A stretch of 64,000 bases of DNA. Source: Odontesthes bonariensis (taxonomy: Eukaryota; Chordata; Actinopteri; Atheriniformes; Atherinopsidae). A model generated the notes under the pieces. The model was not told the origin of the DNA. It saw nothing but the letters and a program-made list of their open reading frames with translations, and did no database searches. Positions 1 through 11,400 of the stretch are shown piece after piece; the stretch's first letter is position 1, and each line of letters begins with the position of its first letter. The DNA lies in the NCBI RefSeq assembly GCF_027942865.1, contig NC_134507.1, positions 7,501 to 71,500 on the forward strand, read 5' to 3'. Made by a program: the position numbers and the translations under genes.

Positions 1-350
1 CCTAACCCCAACCAATACCTAACCCTAACCATGTTTAACCCTAACCTTAGTGAGGCCTTACCTGGTCATTTTCCTAACCCTAACCATTAGTGGATATACG
101 CCTAACCCTAACCCTAACCTAACCCTAACCATGCCCTAACCCTAACCATTCCTAACCCTAGCCATTCTTAACCCTAACCATGCTTAACCCTAACCTTAGT
201 GAGGCCTTACCTGGTCATTTTCCTAACCCTAACCATTAGTGGATATACGCCTAACCCTAACCAATACCTAACCCTAACTATGCCTAACCCTAACCATACC
301 TAACCCTAACCCATACTTACCTTAACCCTACTTACCTTAACTATGGTCCA
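1..350. repeat. degenerate telomere-like subtelomeric repeat
   Basis: Irregular CCCTAACC words are mixed with CCATG, CCAAT and CCATT variants. A segment with the words CTTAGTGAGGCC and TTAGTGGATATACG occurs twice, about 149 bp apart (near 42 and 191), so there is a longer subtelomeric unit. The C-rich strand reads 5' to 3' into the window, as expected just inside a left telomere. It is too degenerate to be a functional telomere tract. Confidence 0.85.
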
Positions 351-1130
351 ACCCTAAGATTTGGCAGAAATGGAACAAATTGAAAAATGGCAAATTACAT
401 CACAGTTTATTAAAAACAATTTTTTTTCAATAAATTTTAATTTTAATAATTAAACAAATTATTCGTTTATTTGGGGTTGAGTTTCATTAAAATGTATAAA
501 AATCAATAAAAAATAGCTTAAACACCACTAAAAACCTGAAACAGAAACCAGACAAAAACTCAACACGAATATGAGCAGAGAGGGGAGGGGCTGGGAGGAG
601 CGACTATAAATAGGAGGGGATGGGAGCAGAGAAGCTCATTCTGCTCTCAGCCTCAGTGGGAACAGGATCCAGTACAAGCCAGCCAGTTTGAACAGTTTTA
701 ATTGATTCGTGCTCTTTCTTTTGTTTTGGCCTGAAGAAGACCCATCAGGGTCGAAACGTTGCCATTCGGAGCACGTTCATTTTTATTTTTCTAAAAAACA
801 AATTGATTTTTTTCTTTTCTTTTCTTGTTTGTTCCAAAACAAGTCTTTTCTTTTATTTTATTATTCATAACAGATCTTTGATTTACATTTATACCTTGTT
901 ATTATATAAAAAATTGAAATACATTATTACACTATAATAACAAAGGCTACATCACAGAAATAAAGTAAAGAAAAGAAAAAAAGAAAAACAGCCCAGTAAA
1001 TGGCTGATCGCTGGACCACGGTCCGCTACGGGAAAAGGCGCCGGCGCAACCGTGGTTGGGATGATGGGGGTTTCCACCAGGGGATGGCCCGTGCCCCGCC
1101 CAACCTCCACGGAGGTGGGGCCCAACATTT
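351..1130. other. AT-rich spacer, no gene seen
   Basis: After the telomere-like tract the sequence is AT-rich, with a short GC-richer patch near 580-690 and the stem-loop element at 731-777. No exon-like structure or conserved protein is visible. Reading frames around 952-1563 are products of the adjoining repeat. Confidence 0.5.
731..777 (+). other. stem-loop with hammerhead-like core (copy 1)
   Basis: CTGAAGA (731-737) is followed by a perfect 5-bp hairpin (GACCC/GGGTC with loop ATCA, 739-752), GAAAC, and then ACGT (756-759), which can pair with ACGT at 773-776. The order CTGANGA, stem, GAAA is that of a hammerhead ribozyme core, a motif known from Penelope-like retroelements. An extra A at 738 and the lack of a clear stem I argue against catalysis. 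A related copy lies at 2122-2155. Confidence 0.4.
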
Positions 1131-1610
1131 TCGCCCTAACCCTAACCCTACCCCTAACCCTAACCCCTAACCCTAACCCTAACCTTAACCCCGTCCGCCC
1201 CGACCCTAACTCCGCCCGCCCCAACCTTAACCCCGCTCGCCCCGACCTTAACTCGGCCCGCCCTACCCTTAACTCCGCCCGCCCCAACCTTAACTCCGCC
1301 CGCCCCAACCTTAACTCCGCCCGCCCCAACCTTAACCCCGCCCGCCCTAACCTTAACTCCGCCCGCCCCACCTTAACCCCGCTCGCCCCGACCCGAGCAC
1401 CGCCCGCCCCAACCTTAGCTCCACCCTCCCCAACCTTAACCCCACTCGCCCTGACCTTAACTCCACCTGCCCCAACCTTAACTCCGCCCGCCCCAACCTT
1501 AACCCCACTCGCCCCAACCTTAACTCCGCCCGCCCCGTCCTTAACTCCACCCGCCCCGACCATAACTCGGACCGCCTGGAACTTAACCCCACCCGTCCTG
1601 ATTAAAAAAC
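1131..1610. repeat. telomere-like tract grading into a GC-rich ~21-bp minisatellite
   Basis: CCCTAA repeats (1133-1195) pass into tandem units of the type CCTTAACTCCGCCCGCCCCAA, about 20 copies. The unit keeps a CCTTAAC core, which suggests that the array evolved from the telomere-like repeat. Long reading frames on both strands here come only from the periodicity. Confidence 0.85.
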
Positions 1611-2380
1611 CCCCCTTCCTGCTCTCCTTTTCTCATCCTCTTCTCTATCCTCTCCACCCACAACACATGACACACACGAATAAGGACCTTGTGCCCAATA
1701 CACCCACTTTTCTAACATATAACCAGAAATACACGGAGTTTCCCACGGCCTCCTGAGTTACTCCAAGACCATTCCAGCACACGCAGCAACCATCAGTCGG
1801 ATCCTGAGCGACAGTGCACCACCCTTGGCACCCACACCAAACTCCATGGTGATTGAACAGGAGTCCGAACTGGGATATCACGTAGGAGGGGGCCATTGAG
1901 CCTAACCCCAACCCTAACCACTTATCCCTAACCAGGACACTAACCCTAACCTGGGCCTTGGCCCTAAACCTAACCCTAAGGAATCCCCGCCCACCACCCA
2001 ACCCTAATATAAGGAGGTAGAAGGCTGTGAACAGTAAAGGGGGTGCCTAAGCTAAATTAAAGCTTTACGAATCCAACGAAATGTTCGGAAAAAGGAAAAA
2101 GGGAACAGAACGCACCTAACACCTGAAGAAGACAAAATAAAGTCGAAACGTTGTGAAGGAGGTGTGAAAAAACAAAATGCTAAGCTAAAGTATGCTAAAT
2201 GTAAACCTATTTTGAAGGAAGTAAGGGAAAGTGAAAGTATAATTTTATAACTATTATATCCCCAATTTATGTTTATAGGGACATTGTAGCGAAAGGCAGG
2301 GTGCGAGAGTGCACCTTCGTTCCTCTCCGGGGGAACGGACAATCCATTTTCCCTAACCAATAACCCTAACCCTGACCCTA
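1611..2380. other. subtelomeric spacer with scattered CCCTAA words
   Basis: This is mixed low-copy sequence with telomere-like patches near 1900-2000 and 2353-2380. No gene is recognised. The second stem-loop copy lies at 2122-2155. Confidence 0.5.
2122..2155 (+). other. stem-loop with hammerhead-like core (copy 2)
   Basis: CTGAAGA (2123-2129), a weaker hairpin (GAC...GTC) and GAAACGTTG repeat the key words of the element at 731-777 in the same order. The flanks are unrelated, so the motif itself seems to be the shared unit. The stem is only 3 bp, so this copy is more decayed. Confidence 0.35.
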
Positions 2381-2384
2381 AACC

Positions 2385-2635
2385 TAGGCAGAGCCTTCAG
2401 TTATTAGGCCCCTCTCTGTGGAACCTTCTGTCAGTTTGGGAGGAAGAGCCTTCGGTTATCAGGCCCCTCTCTGTGGAACCTGCTGCCAGTTTGGGAGGCA
2501 GAGCCTTCAGTTATCAGGCCCCTCTCTGTGGAACCGGCTGCTAGTTTGGCTTCAAGAAGCAGAGATTAAAAACACTTTGAATTAAATCAAATAAAATATT
2601 TGTATAAATTGGACTTATTTGGAATTTAATGAATT
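2385..2635 (+). repeat. L2 3'-part fragment with 55-bp tandem units
   Basis: About three 55-bp units carry GGCAGAGCCTTCAGTTAT and GGCCCCTCTCTGTGGAAC. They match the end of the L2 ORF2 near 11391-11440 of this window. They are followed by AT-rich sequence like the L2 3' UTR (AATTGGACTTA, compare 12020). The tail resumes at 3299 after the LTR insertion. Confidence 0.75.
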
Positions 2636-3298
2636 TGTCAAGGGCTCTCTCTATCTGCCTGGTAACAACCTCTGTTGATTACCTTCACCTGTCCCTGCTC
2701 TTCTCCACTCTCGTTAACCTGACAGCTTCACCTCATTCCAGCTCATCATGCTCTGTATTTAAAGCCCTGTTTTTCAGCCACATCTTGTCAGATCGTCTGC
2801 AAACCTCACACCCGGAACCAGGTTGCTTGTGACTCTCGCTGACTCCTGTTCTGTGATCTCGGACCCGCCTGATTCCTGACAACTCTTCTGCCCTGGAAAA
2901 CCAGACCTGCCTTCTGCCTTGACAACTGCTGACTACTCTTCTGCCCCGGTAATTCTGACCAGCCTTCTGCCTTTGCAACTACGATTTCGAATTCTCCTTG
3001 AACTGCACTTCTGCCTTTTCATCTGCCCTGTTTTCTGTGTGTGTCCCCCCAGGACTTCCGGACCATCCACCACCAGCTCCATAGGACGCATCACTGCCAC
3101 TGGGGGGGACACACATTCGGCACCTTGGACGGACCACCATAACCCCAGTAAACCCTGTAACCCTCGGAACCCCCGGACCCCCTAAAGCCCCTGAGACTTT
3201 CTCCTCAACTCACTCCCATCTTCCCTTTCCCCTGAAGTTAATGAACCTTCTTGTGTGACGCAATTGTGGTCCTCTGGTCGTCTGTCTGAGCCGTGACA
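2636..3298. mobile_element. solo LTR (663 bp) inserted in an L2 tail
   Basis: The element starts TGTCA and ends TGACA, a 5-bp inverted terminal repeat. It is flanked by a direct GAATT duplication (2631-2635 and 3299-3303). An internal TGTATTTAAAG (about 2754) is a TATA-like promoter word, as in LTRs. No gag or pol frame is present, so it is a solo LTR. Removing it joins two parts of an L2 3' UTR that are contiguous in the intact L2 at 7360-12121. The family was not determined. Confidence 0.75.
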
Positions 3299-3372
3299 GA
3301 ATTGAAGTTCCTTGAGACGACATTTGTTGTAATTTTGCGCTATATAAACAAAATAGAATTGAATGGATTTGA
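3299..3372 (+). repeat. L2 3' tail (continuation)
   Basis: CCTTGAGACGACATTTGTTG and GCGCTATATAAACAAAAT match the end of the intact L2 (12041-12085). This is the right half of the tail interrupted by the solo LTR. Confidence 0.75.
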
Positions 3373-3612
3373 TATTTCTTCAGTTTTTCCTCCCATTATT
3401 CCCAAACCTGCCCCAGTTTTTAATCGTACAGTCATGACTCAGCAGAAACCACTGACTCACACTGATGAATCGTGACTCAGCTAAAAGAATTTCATGTTGA
3501 TCAAAGTTTAGACAAACAAGCCGACCATGTTGTTTCTGGAGTTGACCAGGGTTCAGCACAGTTTGTCCTCAGATCCGTTATCTGTTCACCTTTGAGTGTG
3601 TTTCAGCAGAGG

Positions 3613-3619
3613 ATAAAAG
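3613..3619 (+). promoter_or_regulatory. TATA-like box of the Ly6-type gene
   Basis: ATAAAAG lies 62 bp before the start codon at 3675. That would place transcription start near 3643 and leave a short 5' UTR. Positional inference only. Confidence 0.45.
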
Positions 3620-3674
3620 TTCAGCTTCTCCACTCACCTCAGCTTCTCTACTGGTTGAGTTTACGGACAGAAAC

Positions 3675-4962
3675 ATGAAGTATTATCTGCTGCTGCTTCT
3701 ACTGCTGCCACTCTGCACAGGTAAGCGCTCACACCTGTAAATCTCTATACCAAAAGCATCAAAAATCCCTTGTTAGAAGTTACTTGTCGAATTCAAACAT
3801 TTACTCAGTTGCGTGTTCTCACCATCTGTTGCCACACCGGTGTGTTTATCTCATTTTATGAGTAGCTAACTGAAGTTTCTGCTGAAACAGATGGACCATG
3901 AGCAAGGCATTAGGTTGTGTTAGGGTGAATAATCATCTAACAGTGATGGATGAATTGCATCTTTCTAGCAGAACAAAGTCTGTGAATGTCACGTCTTTGA
4001 TATAGTCTTTAACATTCTTGTCATGTAATAACATCCTAAATAATTTGTCTACAACATGAACAGCAGGCTCAACCAAATAAAGGAGTTGGAATTTCTGACA
4101 GATGTTACTCATCCAGAAGTAATTATGAGTAAAAGAAGACATTGTTATAATTAAATAAAACTGTGGGTATGTTGGCTTAACTCAGAGGGAAAAGCTCAAG
4201 TCTCATTTCAGCAAATGGTTGACGGGGTTTGAACAGTGACATTAACTTTATTATCATGGTTCTATGGAAATAAAATAATAATGATTAGAGATTCATAGGA
4301 GGGGGGGTAACCCTGAAAATAGGAACTTAAAATGTTTCACTGTGTAAATGATTTTATTTAAGTGGTATTTTCTCAGTTTAAAGAAAATGAGCTACTTCTT
4401 AGTGGCCCACTCCGTTCTGATTAATTATGCATCAGTAACATGCAAACAAGTGGAACTCTTCATCTGCAATGATTCAGCTTGGATTGTCTCCGTGTTTTAG
4501 CTCAGAAGCATCACATCAAGTGTTATGGACATGATTTCCTGATGCTCACAAACCAGCAGCTGGACTGTAAAAGCAAAGTCCAGCAAGCCTGCTACACCAG
4601 AGGTGAGTCCCCCCACCAACATTCAGCTCTGTGTGTTATAGTCCCAGTTAAAGTGGGTTGGAATTACTTTTAAAAGGGGAAAAAAATCAAAAAGTGTGAC
4701 CATGACATGTAAATATTTGGCTTTACATTCTTTAAACTTTGATTTTTATTCACATTCGGGCACCATTTTACAAAACTGAAGGAAGCGTTACAGACTGGAA
4801 TCTTATTTTGTGATAAAAATTATTATGTGATAACACCAACTCAGTTCGGTCTGAATGTTTTTTCGATTTTTAGATAATGGAGAAAAAGGTTGCACTCGTC
4901 TGGACTTGTGCTCCAGGCCAGGCTGGAGCTGCTGCCACACCAACCTCTGCAACGCCGATTAA
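3675..4962 (+). CDS. Ly6/uPAR-type small secreted three-finger protein (three exons)
   Basis: Coding exons are 3675-3720, 4501-4602 and 4874-4962, with consensus GTAAGC and GTGAGT donors, TTTTAG acceptors and phase 1 at both introns. The product is 78 aa. Residues 1-16 are a signal peptide (MKYY, seven Leu, PLCTA). The mature part has eight cysteines (23, 38, 46, 56, 62, 69, 70, 75) and ends CCHTNLCNAD, the CC-x-T-x-LCN signature of Ly6/uPAR domains. The chain stops just after that motif, so there is no hydrophobic GPI-anchor signal and a soluble secreted product is likely, as in SLURP-like proteins. Eight rather than ten cysteines means one classical disulfide is missing. The receptor or target is unknown. 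A signal-peptide exon followed by two domain exons is the usual family gene structure. Confidence 0.85.
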
Positions 4963-5147
4963 ACCAGATGTTAAAAACCAGATTAAACTGCTTCATGTGG
5001 GGGTTTCTCACAAGTTTCAATATTTACAGTCTCCAGCTTTTTCAGGATAAGTTCACTGCTGTTGAATCATTCGGTGAAATATTCTGGAAACATGTTGACA
5101 AGCCAAAGTTCAAATGATCTGCACTGTTGAAATCTGTGTGGCTGTTG

Positions 5148-5153
5148 AATAAA
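5148..5153 (+). terminator. polyadenylation signal of the Ly6-type gene
   Basis: AATAAA lies 186 bp after the stop codon at 4960-4962 and is followed by a T/G-rich stretch (TGAATGTGTTTTC). It gives a compact transcript ending near 5170. Confidence 0.65.
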
Positions 5154-5159
5154 ATTCAG

Positions 5160-5510
5160 AATTGAACTCTGAATGTGTTTTCTTTCATGCTACTAACCTG
5201 CTGACTTCTCACATGACTAAAACTGAGAAAGAGAAACATCACATTCTGGCTTCTTTAACAGAAGTTTTAGCTGAAGAAATGTATGTATAATATATTTTAC
5301 TGGATAATCAAGTGAGCATCAGGACACTAGCCTTTTAGTTTATGATCATTTAATAACTCAAATATATACTTCAGTAATTGGGATTAAAGTATCGTGCTCA
5401 AAGTACCAAAAATTTAATTTTTCAGTCTTCTGGGAAGTTGCTTGAATCCATGTTGGCTGCTTCCTTTCACAAAATATATATATCTATATATATATCTATC
5501 TATATATATA

Positions 5511-5567
<57 letters not shown>

Positions 5568-7120
5568 AATCGAGTAAGTCGTATGAAGTCCAGCGGCAGG
5601 TAGAAACCAGAGTCCGAAGGATATCAATAACACAGCTACGAAGGTGGAAGTTCTACGAAGAGATGCAGCTGATACTGAGGTGAACAGGCCAGTTAGAGAC
5701 ATATGGAGCAGAAAGCTAGAGATAAGTCTTCAGGTCATTAGGAGGGCGACTCTGGGACGCCAGTGATCATTCTCTAGCCTCATGGAGGTGTCGTGGGCCC
5801 AACGAGATGAAACACTGATGAAAGGAGGTTCACACCTGATGACCCCAATGACCTGTTGGTCAGCACTGCTCATTGATCTATATTATAGGGGATTATGCAC
5901 TGAGTCTGGGCCATTTCTTTAGCAACAGTTTCTTGTGTTTACCTTAAATTCCAAAAGCAGTTTAAACTCTTTGCGGCTCAGGATTAACCACAGACACCAA
6001 AGTACAAACAGGCCAAACGCTGAACACGAGGTTTCCTGACAGCTTTATCCACATCTCACATGAAGTCTGATAGAGTAAAGAGGGCCACAGCTTTCAGACT
6101 GAAAGACATGTTCACAGGCAGGAAACCATTTCCTTCTTAAATCCTGATTTGAGAGAACACCTGCTTCCTGTCACCTACTGGCTGAAGTGGACCGATTCAT
6201 ATGAATCGGGTGTTCAAGAACAGGAAAACACAGAAAACATGCAGGGCTGTGGGTATGGAGGTCCAGGAGTGGGAGACACTGATGTGGATCTAAGACCTCT
6301 TCACAGTAAATACAGTTTTAAAAGAATGTTTAGCTGTTTAAATTTCTTTGACTGTGGGTTGTTTATTTTTCTTTGCTTTTATATTTTCACATTTCTGATA
6401 TTTGTTTATTTTGGGTCAAATGTACTGGGTGTCATTTATGGGTTTAATTAATGGGATGTGACGTCGTGTGGGTTGGGGTTTCACACGGATGCCTTTTAAA
6501 TGTCGCACACTTCCTCTGAGGGTAAGAAGCTAGAAGCCGACTCACGGCTGTTGCACAGTTTATGCCGCGCTGTCTAAGCTCTGTTTGAGCCAGAAGATAT
6601 CTACTCATTTCCCCCTCAGTGGTATGCAGCCAGCAAGGTATGTGTGTGTTTTAAGATGTATGATGCCTTTGTCGTTTTTGTACTTTTGTTTGGGTTATAG
6701 GGCTGTCTATTTATTGTTGTGTTTTGTTACTATTGTGGATGACGATATTAAACAAGAAAATAAATCCATCAGTAACAGAAGAACTTGTCTCGTGTATTTC
6801 CTGGAGGGAGTGATAGAATGGGTCCGACCTTCATGTCATTGTAAAGACGGCTGATGGCTAAACAGAAGGAAGCTGCTGTTTTCCATGTAAAAACCTGATC
6901 TAGTCAGGGTTTCGGTTGGACCTAATGAGTTGTTTTAATGATGCGTCTGCTTCCATAATGTGTTTATACAGCACAGTAACTGGAGTGGAAATATTCATGG
7001 ACGGAGATTTAATTCCCGCTAACAGAGAATAAAGACGAGAAGTTTACAGAATGTTTCACACATTTTCCTCACTCCTCTGGACTTTCTGGCTCTGAACTAA
7101 CATTTAAATACAGCGACCGC
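5160..7120. other. intergenic region, no gene recognised
   Basis: Apart from the (TA)n tract I see no conserved domain, splice structure or RNA gene. Open frames at 6149-6451 and 6585-6854 have low-complexity hydrophobic products and no family resemblance. The stretch 5570-5870 looks like old repeat sequence but could not be classified. Confidence 0.5.
5476..5563. repeat. (TA)n microsatellite
   Basis: Nearly pure alternating TA with a few TATC interruptions at the left edge. Confidence 0.95.
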
Positions 7121-7315
7121 TGTAATGATATGATGATATAACAGTCAATTCTAGTTTAGCCACTAGATGTCAGTATAACTCTTGGTCACATGGTGGAGTA
7201 AAAATGTATATAAGTGAAGAAGACTTGATTGTAAACAGGTGCCACACGGCAGAATAAAATGGGATTCAAACAACATGCTGGACTTCTCTTCATGGTCTTA
7301 ATACGGAACACAACA
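7121..7315 (+). mobile_element. short solo LTR (195 bp)
   Basis: The element begins TGTAATGATATG and ends CACAACA (TGT...ACA termini). It is flanked by the 5-bp direct repeat ACCGC (7116-7120 and 7316-7320). It contains TGTATATAAG (about 7205) as a TATA box and AATAAAATG (about 7253) as a polyadenylation signal, in the order expected of an LTR read on the plus strand. The size would suit a Copia-like or other short-LTR family. No internal coding region is present. Confidence 0.75.
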
Positions 7316-7351
7316 ACCGCCTCAGTCTTTTTCCTTTAAAAAAACAAAAAC

Positions 7352-7359
7352 TAGTCGGT
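7352..7359 (+). repeat. left target-site duplication of the L2 element
   Basis: TAGTCGGT here is repeated exactly at 12122-12129, directly after the element's 3' tail. Confidence 0.75.
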
Positions 7360-7572
7360 AAGACGTGTTGCATCACTTCCTGTTACCTTGCTCGTGCACT
7401 GTGGAATTTCTTGCTCCGCTTGGAGTACTGATAATCACTTTATTTCGATCTATAACTTACACAATTTTGCATAGTTAAACTCTATAGCTTACCGTTCTGT
7501 TCTAACACACTCCTACAGATCTTTAATCTTTATTCTCACTTTTTAGCGGTGTGTCTGGTTCTCTAGCGTAGC

Positions 7573-8463
7573 ATGGCTACCGGTTCTCTTTCTCTTCCTC
7601 CTTCTCCTGCTTTCACCTGCTCCGTGTGTCAGATGTTTAGTTACTCCTCTGCCTCCTTTAGCGATAATGGTACATGTAACAAATGTAGTCTTTTTGTAGT
7701 TTTGGAGGCGAGGTTATCTGAATTGGAAGCTCGGCTCTGCACTGTTGAAAATCAACCGATAGCGAGCCAGGCCCCTTTTGCCAGTGTGGAGCCACCTAGC
7801 GTAGCTAGCTCCATTAGCCGCCCCCAGGCAGAACCCGAGCAGCCGGGATTACATCGTGGCTGGGTGACTGTCAGGAAGAGGCATAGCTCTGAAGTCAAGC
7901 CCGTTGTTCACCATCGACCTGTCCACGCTTCTAACAGATTTTCCCCACTCAGCGACACACCCGCTGAGGAAAAAACCCTGGTAACTGTCAGCTCTATAGT
8001 CAGAAACGTGGCATTAGAGGCACCAGCGGCCATAGTCAAATGCATTCCAGGGGCCAGAGCGGGCGACATAGAATCCTATTTAAAACTGCTGGCTAAGGAT
8101 AAACGTAAATATGGTAAAATAGTTATTCACGTCGGCGTTAATGACACCCGGTTACGCCAATCAGAGGTCACTAAAATTAATGTTGCATCGGTGTGTGATT
8201 TTGCCAAAACAATGTCGGACTCCGTAGTTTTCTCTGGACCCCTGCCAAATCTGACCAGTGATGACATGTTTAGCCGCATGTCGTCTTACAATCGCTGGTT
8301 GTCTAGATGCTGTCCAGCAAACAACGTGGGCTACATAGATAATTGGCAATCTTTCTGGAGAAAACCTGGTCTGATGAGGAGAGACGGCATCCATCCCACT
8401 TTGGAAGGAGCAGCTCTCATTTCTAGAAATATGGATGAATTTATTTGCCACCCTAAAACATGA
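7573..8463 (+). CDS. L2 LINE ORF1 protein: zinc-binding N-terminus plus SGNH-esterase-like domain
   Basis: The product is 296 aa. Residues 16-38 hold a CxxC...CxxC pair (C16, C19, C35, C38) likely to bind zinc. Residues about 42-58 are a short heptad-like stretch ([12 protein letters not shown]). The C-terminal half resembles the SGNH hydrolase (esterase) domain known from L2/CR1 ORF1 proteins: HVGVND at 186-191 corresponds to the block with the oxyanion-hole Asn, and DGIHP at 271-275 to the Asp-His block. The nucleophile block usually reads GDS. Here the aligned site reads VSS (139-141), so Ser is kept but Gly-Asp is not. The presumed role is nucleic-acid or membrane association in the retrotransposition particle. 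Confidence 0.8.
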   Translation: MATGSLSLPPSPAFTCSVCQMFSYSSASFSDNGTCNKCSLFVVLEARLSELEARLCTVENQPIASQAPFASVEPPSVASSISRPQAEPEQPGLHRGWVTVRKRHSSEVKPVVHHRPVHASNRFSPLSDTPAEEKTLVTVSSIVRNVALEAPAAIVKCIPGARAGDIESYLKLLAKDKRKYGKIVIHVGVNDTRLRQSEVTKINVASVCDFAKTMSDSVVFSGPLPNLTSDDMFSRMSSYNRWLSRCCPANNVGYIDNWQSFWRKPGLMRRDGIHPTLEGAALISRNMDEFICHPKT

Positions 8464-8484
8464 CAACCCAGGGTTCAGACCAGG

Positions 8485-11400
8485 ATGCAGAGTTGTAGTC
8501 TTACACACTTCTCTGCAGCTTCCCACCTACTGCTACCCACCCAATCAATTAACACAAAAGGAGCAAATCCTCTTGTGCAAAAAGAAATTATTAAAACAAA
8601 AACTTTAACTGAACAAAAACATCAAACTATTAAATGTGGTTTGCTGAATATCAGATCTCTCCTTTCGAAGTCTCTGTTAGTGAATGAGTTGATTTGTGAT
8701 CATCATATTGATATATTTTGTCTTACAGAAACCTGGCTGCAGCAGGAGGATCATGTTAGCATTAATGAAGCAACTCCCTCTGACTGTTTAAATGTTCACG
8801 TTCCTCGAACCACAGGCAGAGGAGGAGGAGTGGCAGCTATTTTCAGATCAGGGTTACTCATCAGTCCCAGACCCAAGATTAGTTTTAGCTCTTTTGAATA
8901 TCTGATTCTCAGTTTTTCCCACGCAAAGTGGAAATCCCAGAAACCTCTTGTGTTTGTTGTTGTGTATCGTCCACCTGGCCCTTATTCTGAGTTTCTGTCT
9001 GAATTCTCAGAGTTTTTATCCCAGTTAGTGCTGAGTACAGATAAAGTCATTGTAGTGGGTGACTTTAATATTCATGTAGATGTTGAAAATGACTGCCTGA
9101 ATATGAACTTTAATTCTATATTAGACTCTATTGGATTTTCTCAGAGTGTTCACGGACCGACTCACTGCCTTAATCACACCCTTGATCTTGTTCTGACTTA
9201 TGGCATTGAGAGTGAACAGTTAACAGTGTTCCCTCATAACCCTGTCTTATCTGACCATTTTCTGATAACCTTTGAGTTTACATTACTTGACTATACAGTT
9301 TCTGAGAAGAAATTTACATATAGAAGGTGTCTATCAGAGGATGCTGTAACCAGATTTAAAGAATTAATTCCATCATCCTTTTCTTCACTGCCATGTGCAG
9401 ATATGACAGAGGACGACTACATAAACTTTACTCCAGCAGCATTTGACTCTCTTGTTGACAGCACTATAGTTTCAATGCGTACAGCACTGGACAATGTTGC
9501 CCCTCTGAAAAGGAAGGTAATCAGTCAGAAGAGGTTGGCTCCTTGGTATAATTCACAGCTGCGTGCTTTAAAGCAGACTGCAAGAAAGCTGGAGAGACAG
9601 TGGCGTTCCTCTAATTTAGAAGAGTCTCAGTTAGTCTGGAAAGATAGTTTAACAATGTATAAGAAAGCCCTTCGTAAAGCTAGAACTGCTTATTATTCAT
9701 CATTGATAGAAGAGAATAAGAATAATCCCAGGTTTCTTTTCAGCACTGTAGCCAGTCTGACTAAGAGTCCGAGCTCTGCTGAGCCAGTTATTCCTTTAAC
9801 TCTCAGCAGTGATGATTTCATGAGCTTCTTTATTAATAAAATTGTTTCTATCAGAGAGAAGATTGATGGAGTCCTTCCCACTATTATCAGTGATGTATCA
9901 TCAAGTACAGCAGCTTTAGAAGTATCTTTAGAACCTGATTTGTATTTAGACGGCTTCTGCCCAGTTGATCTCTCTGAACTAACAACAGCAATAGTCTCTT
10001 CTAAACCATCAACTTGTGTTTTAGACCCAATCCCAACCAGACTGTTCAAGGAGGTTTTCCCATTAATTGACACTTCCATATTGGATTTGATCAATCTGTC
10101 TTTGTTGACAGGATATGTACCTCAGACTTTTAAGGTTGCTGTAATTAAACCTTTACTTAAAAAACCTACTCTTGATTCAGAAGTGTTGGCTCATTATAGA
10201 CCTATATCCAATCTCCCTTTTATGTCTAAAGTTCTTGAAAAAATAGTTGCAGCTCAGCTTTGTGATCATTTACACAGAAATAATTTGTTTGAAGAGTTTC
10301 AGTCAGGATTCAGAGTGCATCATAGCACAGAAACAGCACTGCTGAAAGTTACCAATGATCTCCTCTTAGCCTCTGATAGCGGACTTGTGTCTGTGCTTGT
10401 CCTGTTGGATCTCAGTGCTGCATTTGATACGGTCGATCACAGTATCTTATTACACAGACTTGAACATGTTATTGGGATTAAAGGAACTGCATTAGGCTGG
10501 TTTAAATCATATTTATCTGATAGATTTCAGTTTGTTCTTGTAAACGAAGAATCTTCCTCACACACCAGAGTAAGTCATGGAGTTCCCCAGGGTTCTGTGC
10601 TTGGACCGATTCTTTTTACTTTATACATGCTTCCATTAGGTAACATTATTAGACAGCATGGCATAAATTTCCATTGCTATGCTGATGATACTCAGCTGTA
10701 CTTATCTATAAAACCAGATGAAACCAATAGGTTGGTCAGACTACAAGCATGTCTTAAAGACATAAAGACCTGGATGACTCAGAACTGTCTGCTGCTAAAT
10801 TCAGACAAAACTGAAGTCGTTATCTTTGGACCTGAGCGTTTCAGGGAGAAATTGTCTAGCTATATAGTTACTCTAGATGGTATTTCCTTGGCTTCTAGTT
10901 CTACAGTGAGGAACCTTGGAGTTATTTTTGACCAGAACTTATCATTTGACTCGCATATAAAACAGGTTTCTAGGACTGCCTTCTTTCACCTTCGTAATAT
11001 TGTTAAAATCAGGAACATCTTGTCTCAGAGTGATGCAGAAAAACTAATTCATGCATTTGTTACTTCAAGATTGGACTACTGTAATTCTTTATTATTGGGC
11101 TGTCCTACATATTCTCTGAAAAGCCTTCAGTTGATCCAAAATGCTGCAGCCAGAGTTTTGACGAGAACTAACAGCAGAGATCATATTTCTCCAGTTTTAG
11201 CTTCTCTTCATTGGCTCCCTGTTAAATTCAGAATAGAATTTAAGATTCTTCTCCTCACATATAAAGCTCTTAATGACCGAGCTCCATCATATCTTAAAGA
11301 TCTCATTGTAAGATATTTTCCTAACAGAGCACTTCGTTCCCAAACTGCAGGTTTACTTGAGGTTCCCAGAGTTTCTAAAAGTAGAATGGGAGGCAGAGCC

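Noticed and set aside
1..350. A true telomere end
   Set aside because: CCCTAA words are interrupted and mixed with unrelated segments. It supports a subtelomere, not a terminal tract.
1052..1756. Pro/Asn-rich 234-codon frame
   Set aside because: Created by telomere-like and 21-bp GC-rich repeats, and open on the opposite strand as well.
6149..6854. Two small frames with hydrophobic stretches
   Set aside because: No splice sites, signal features or family resemblance. The hydrophobicity comes from T-rich sequence.
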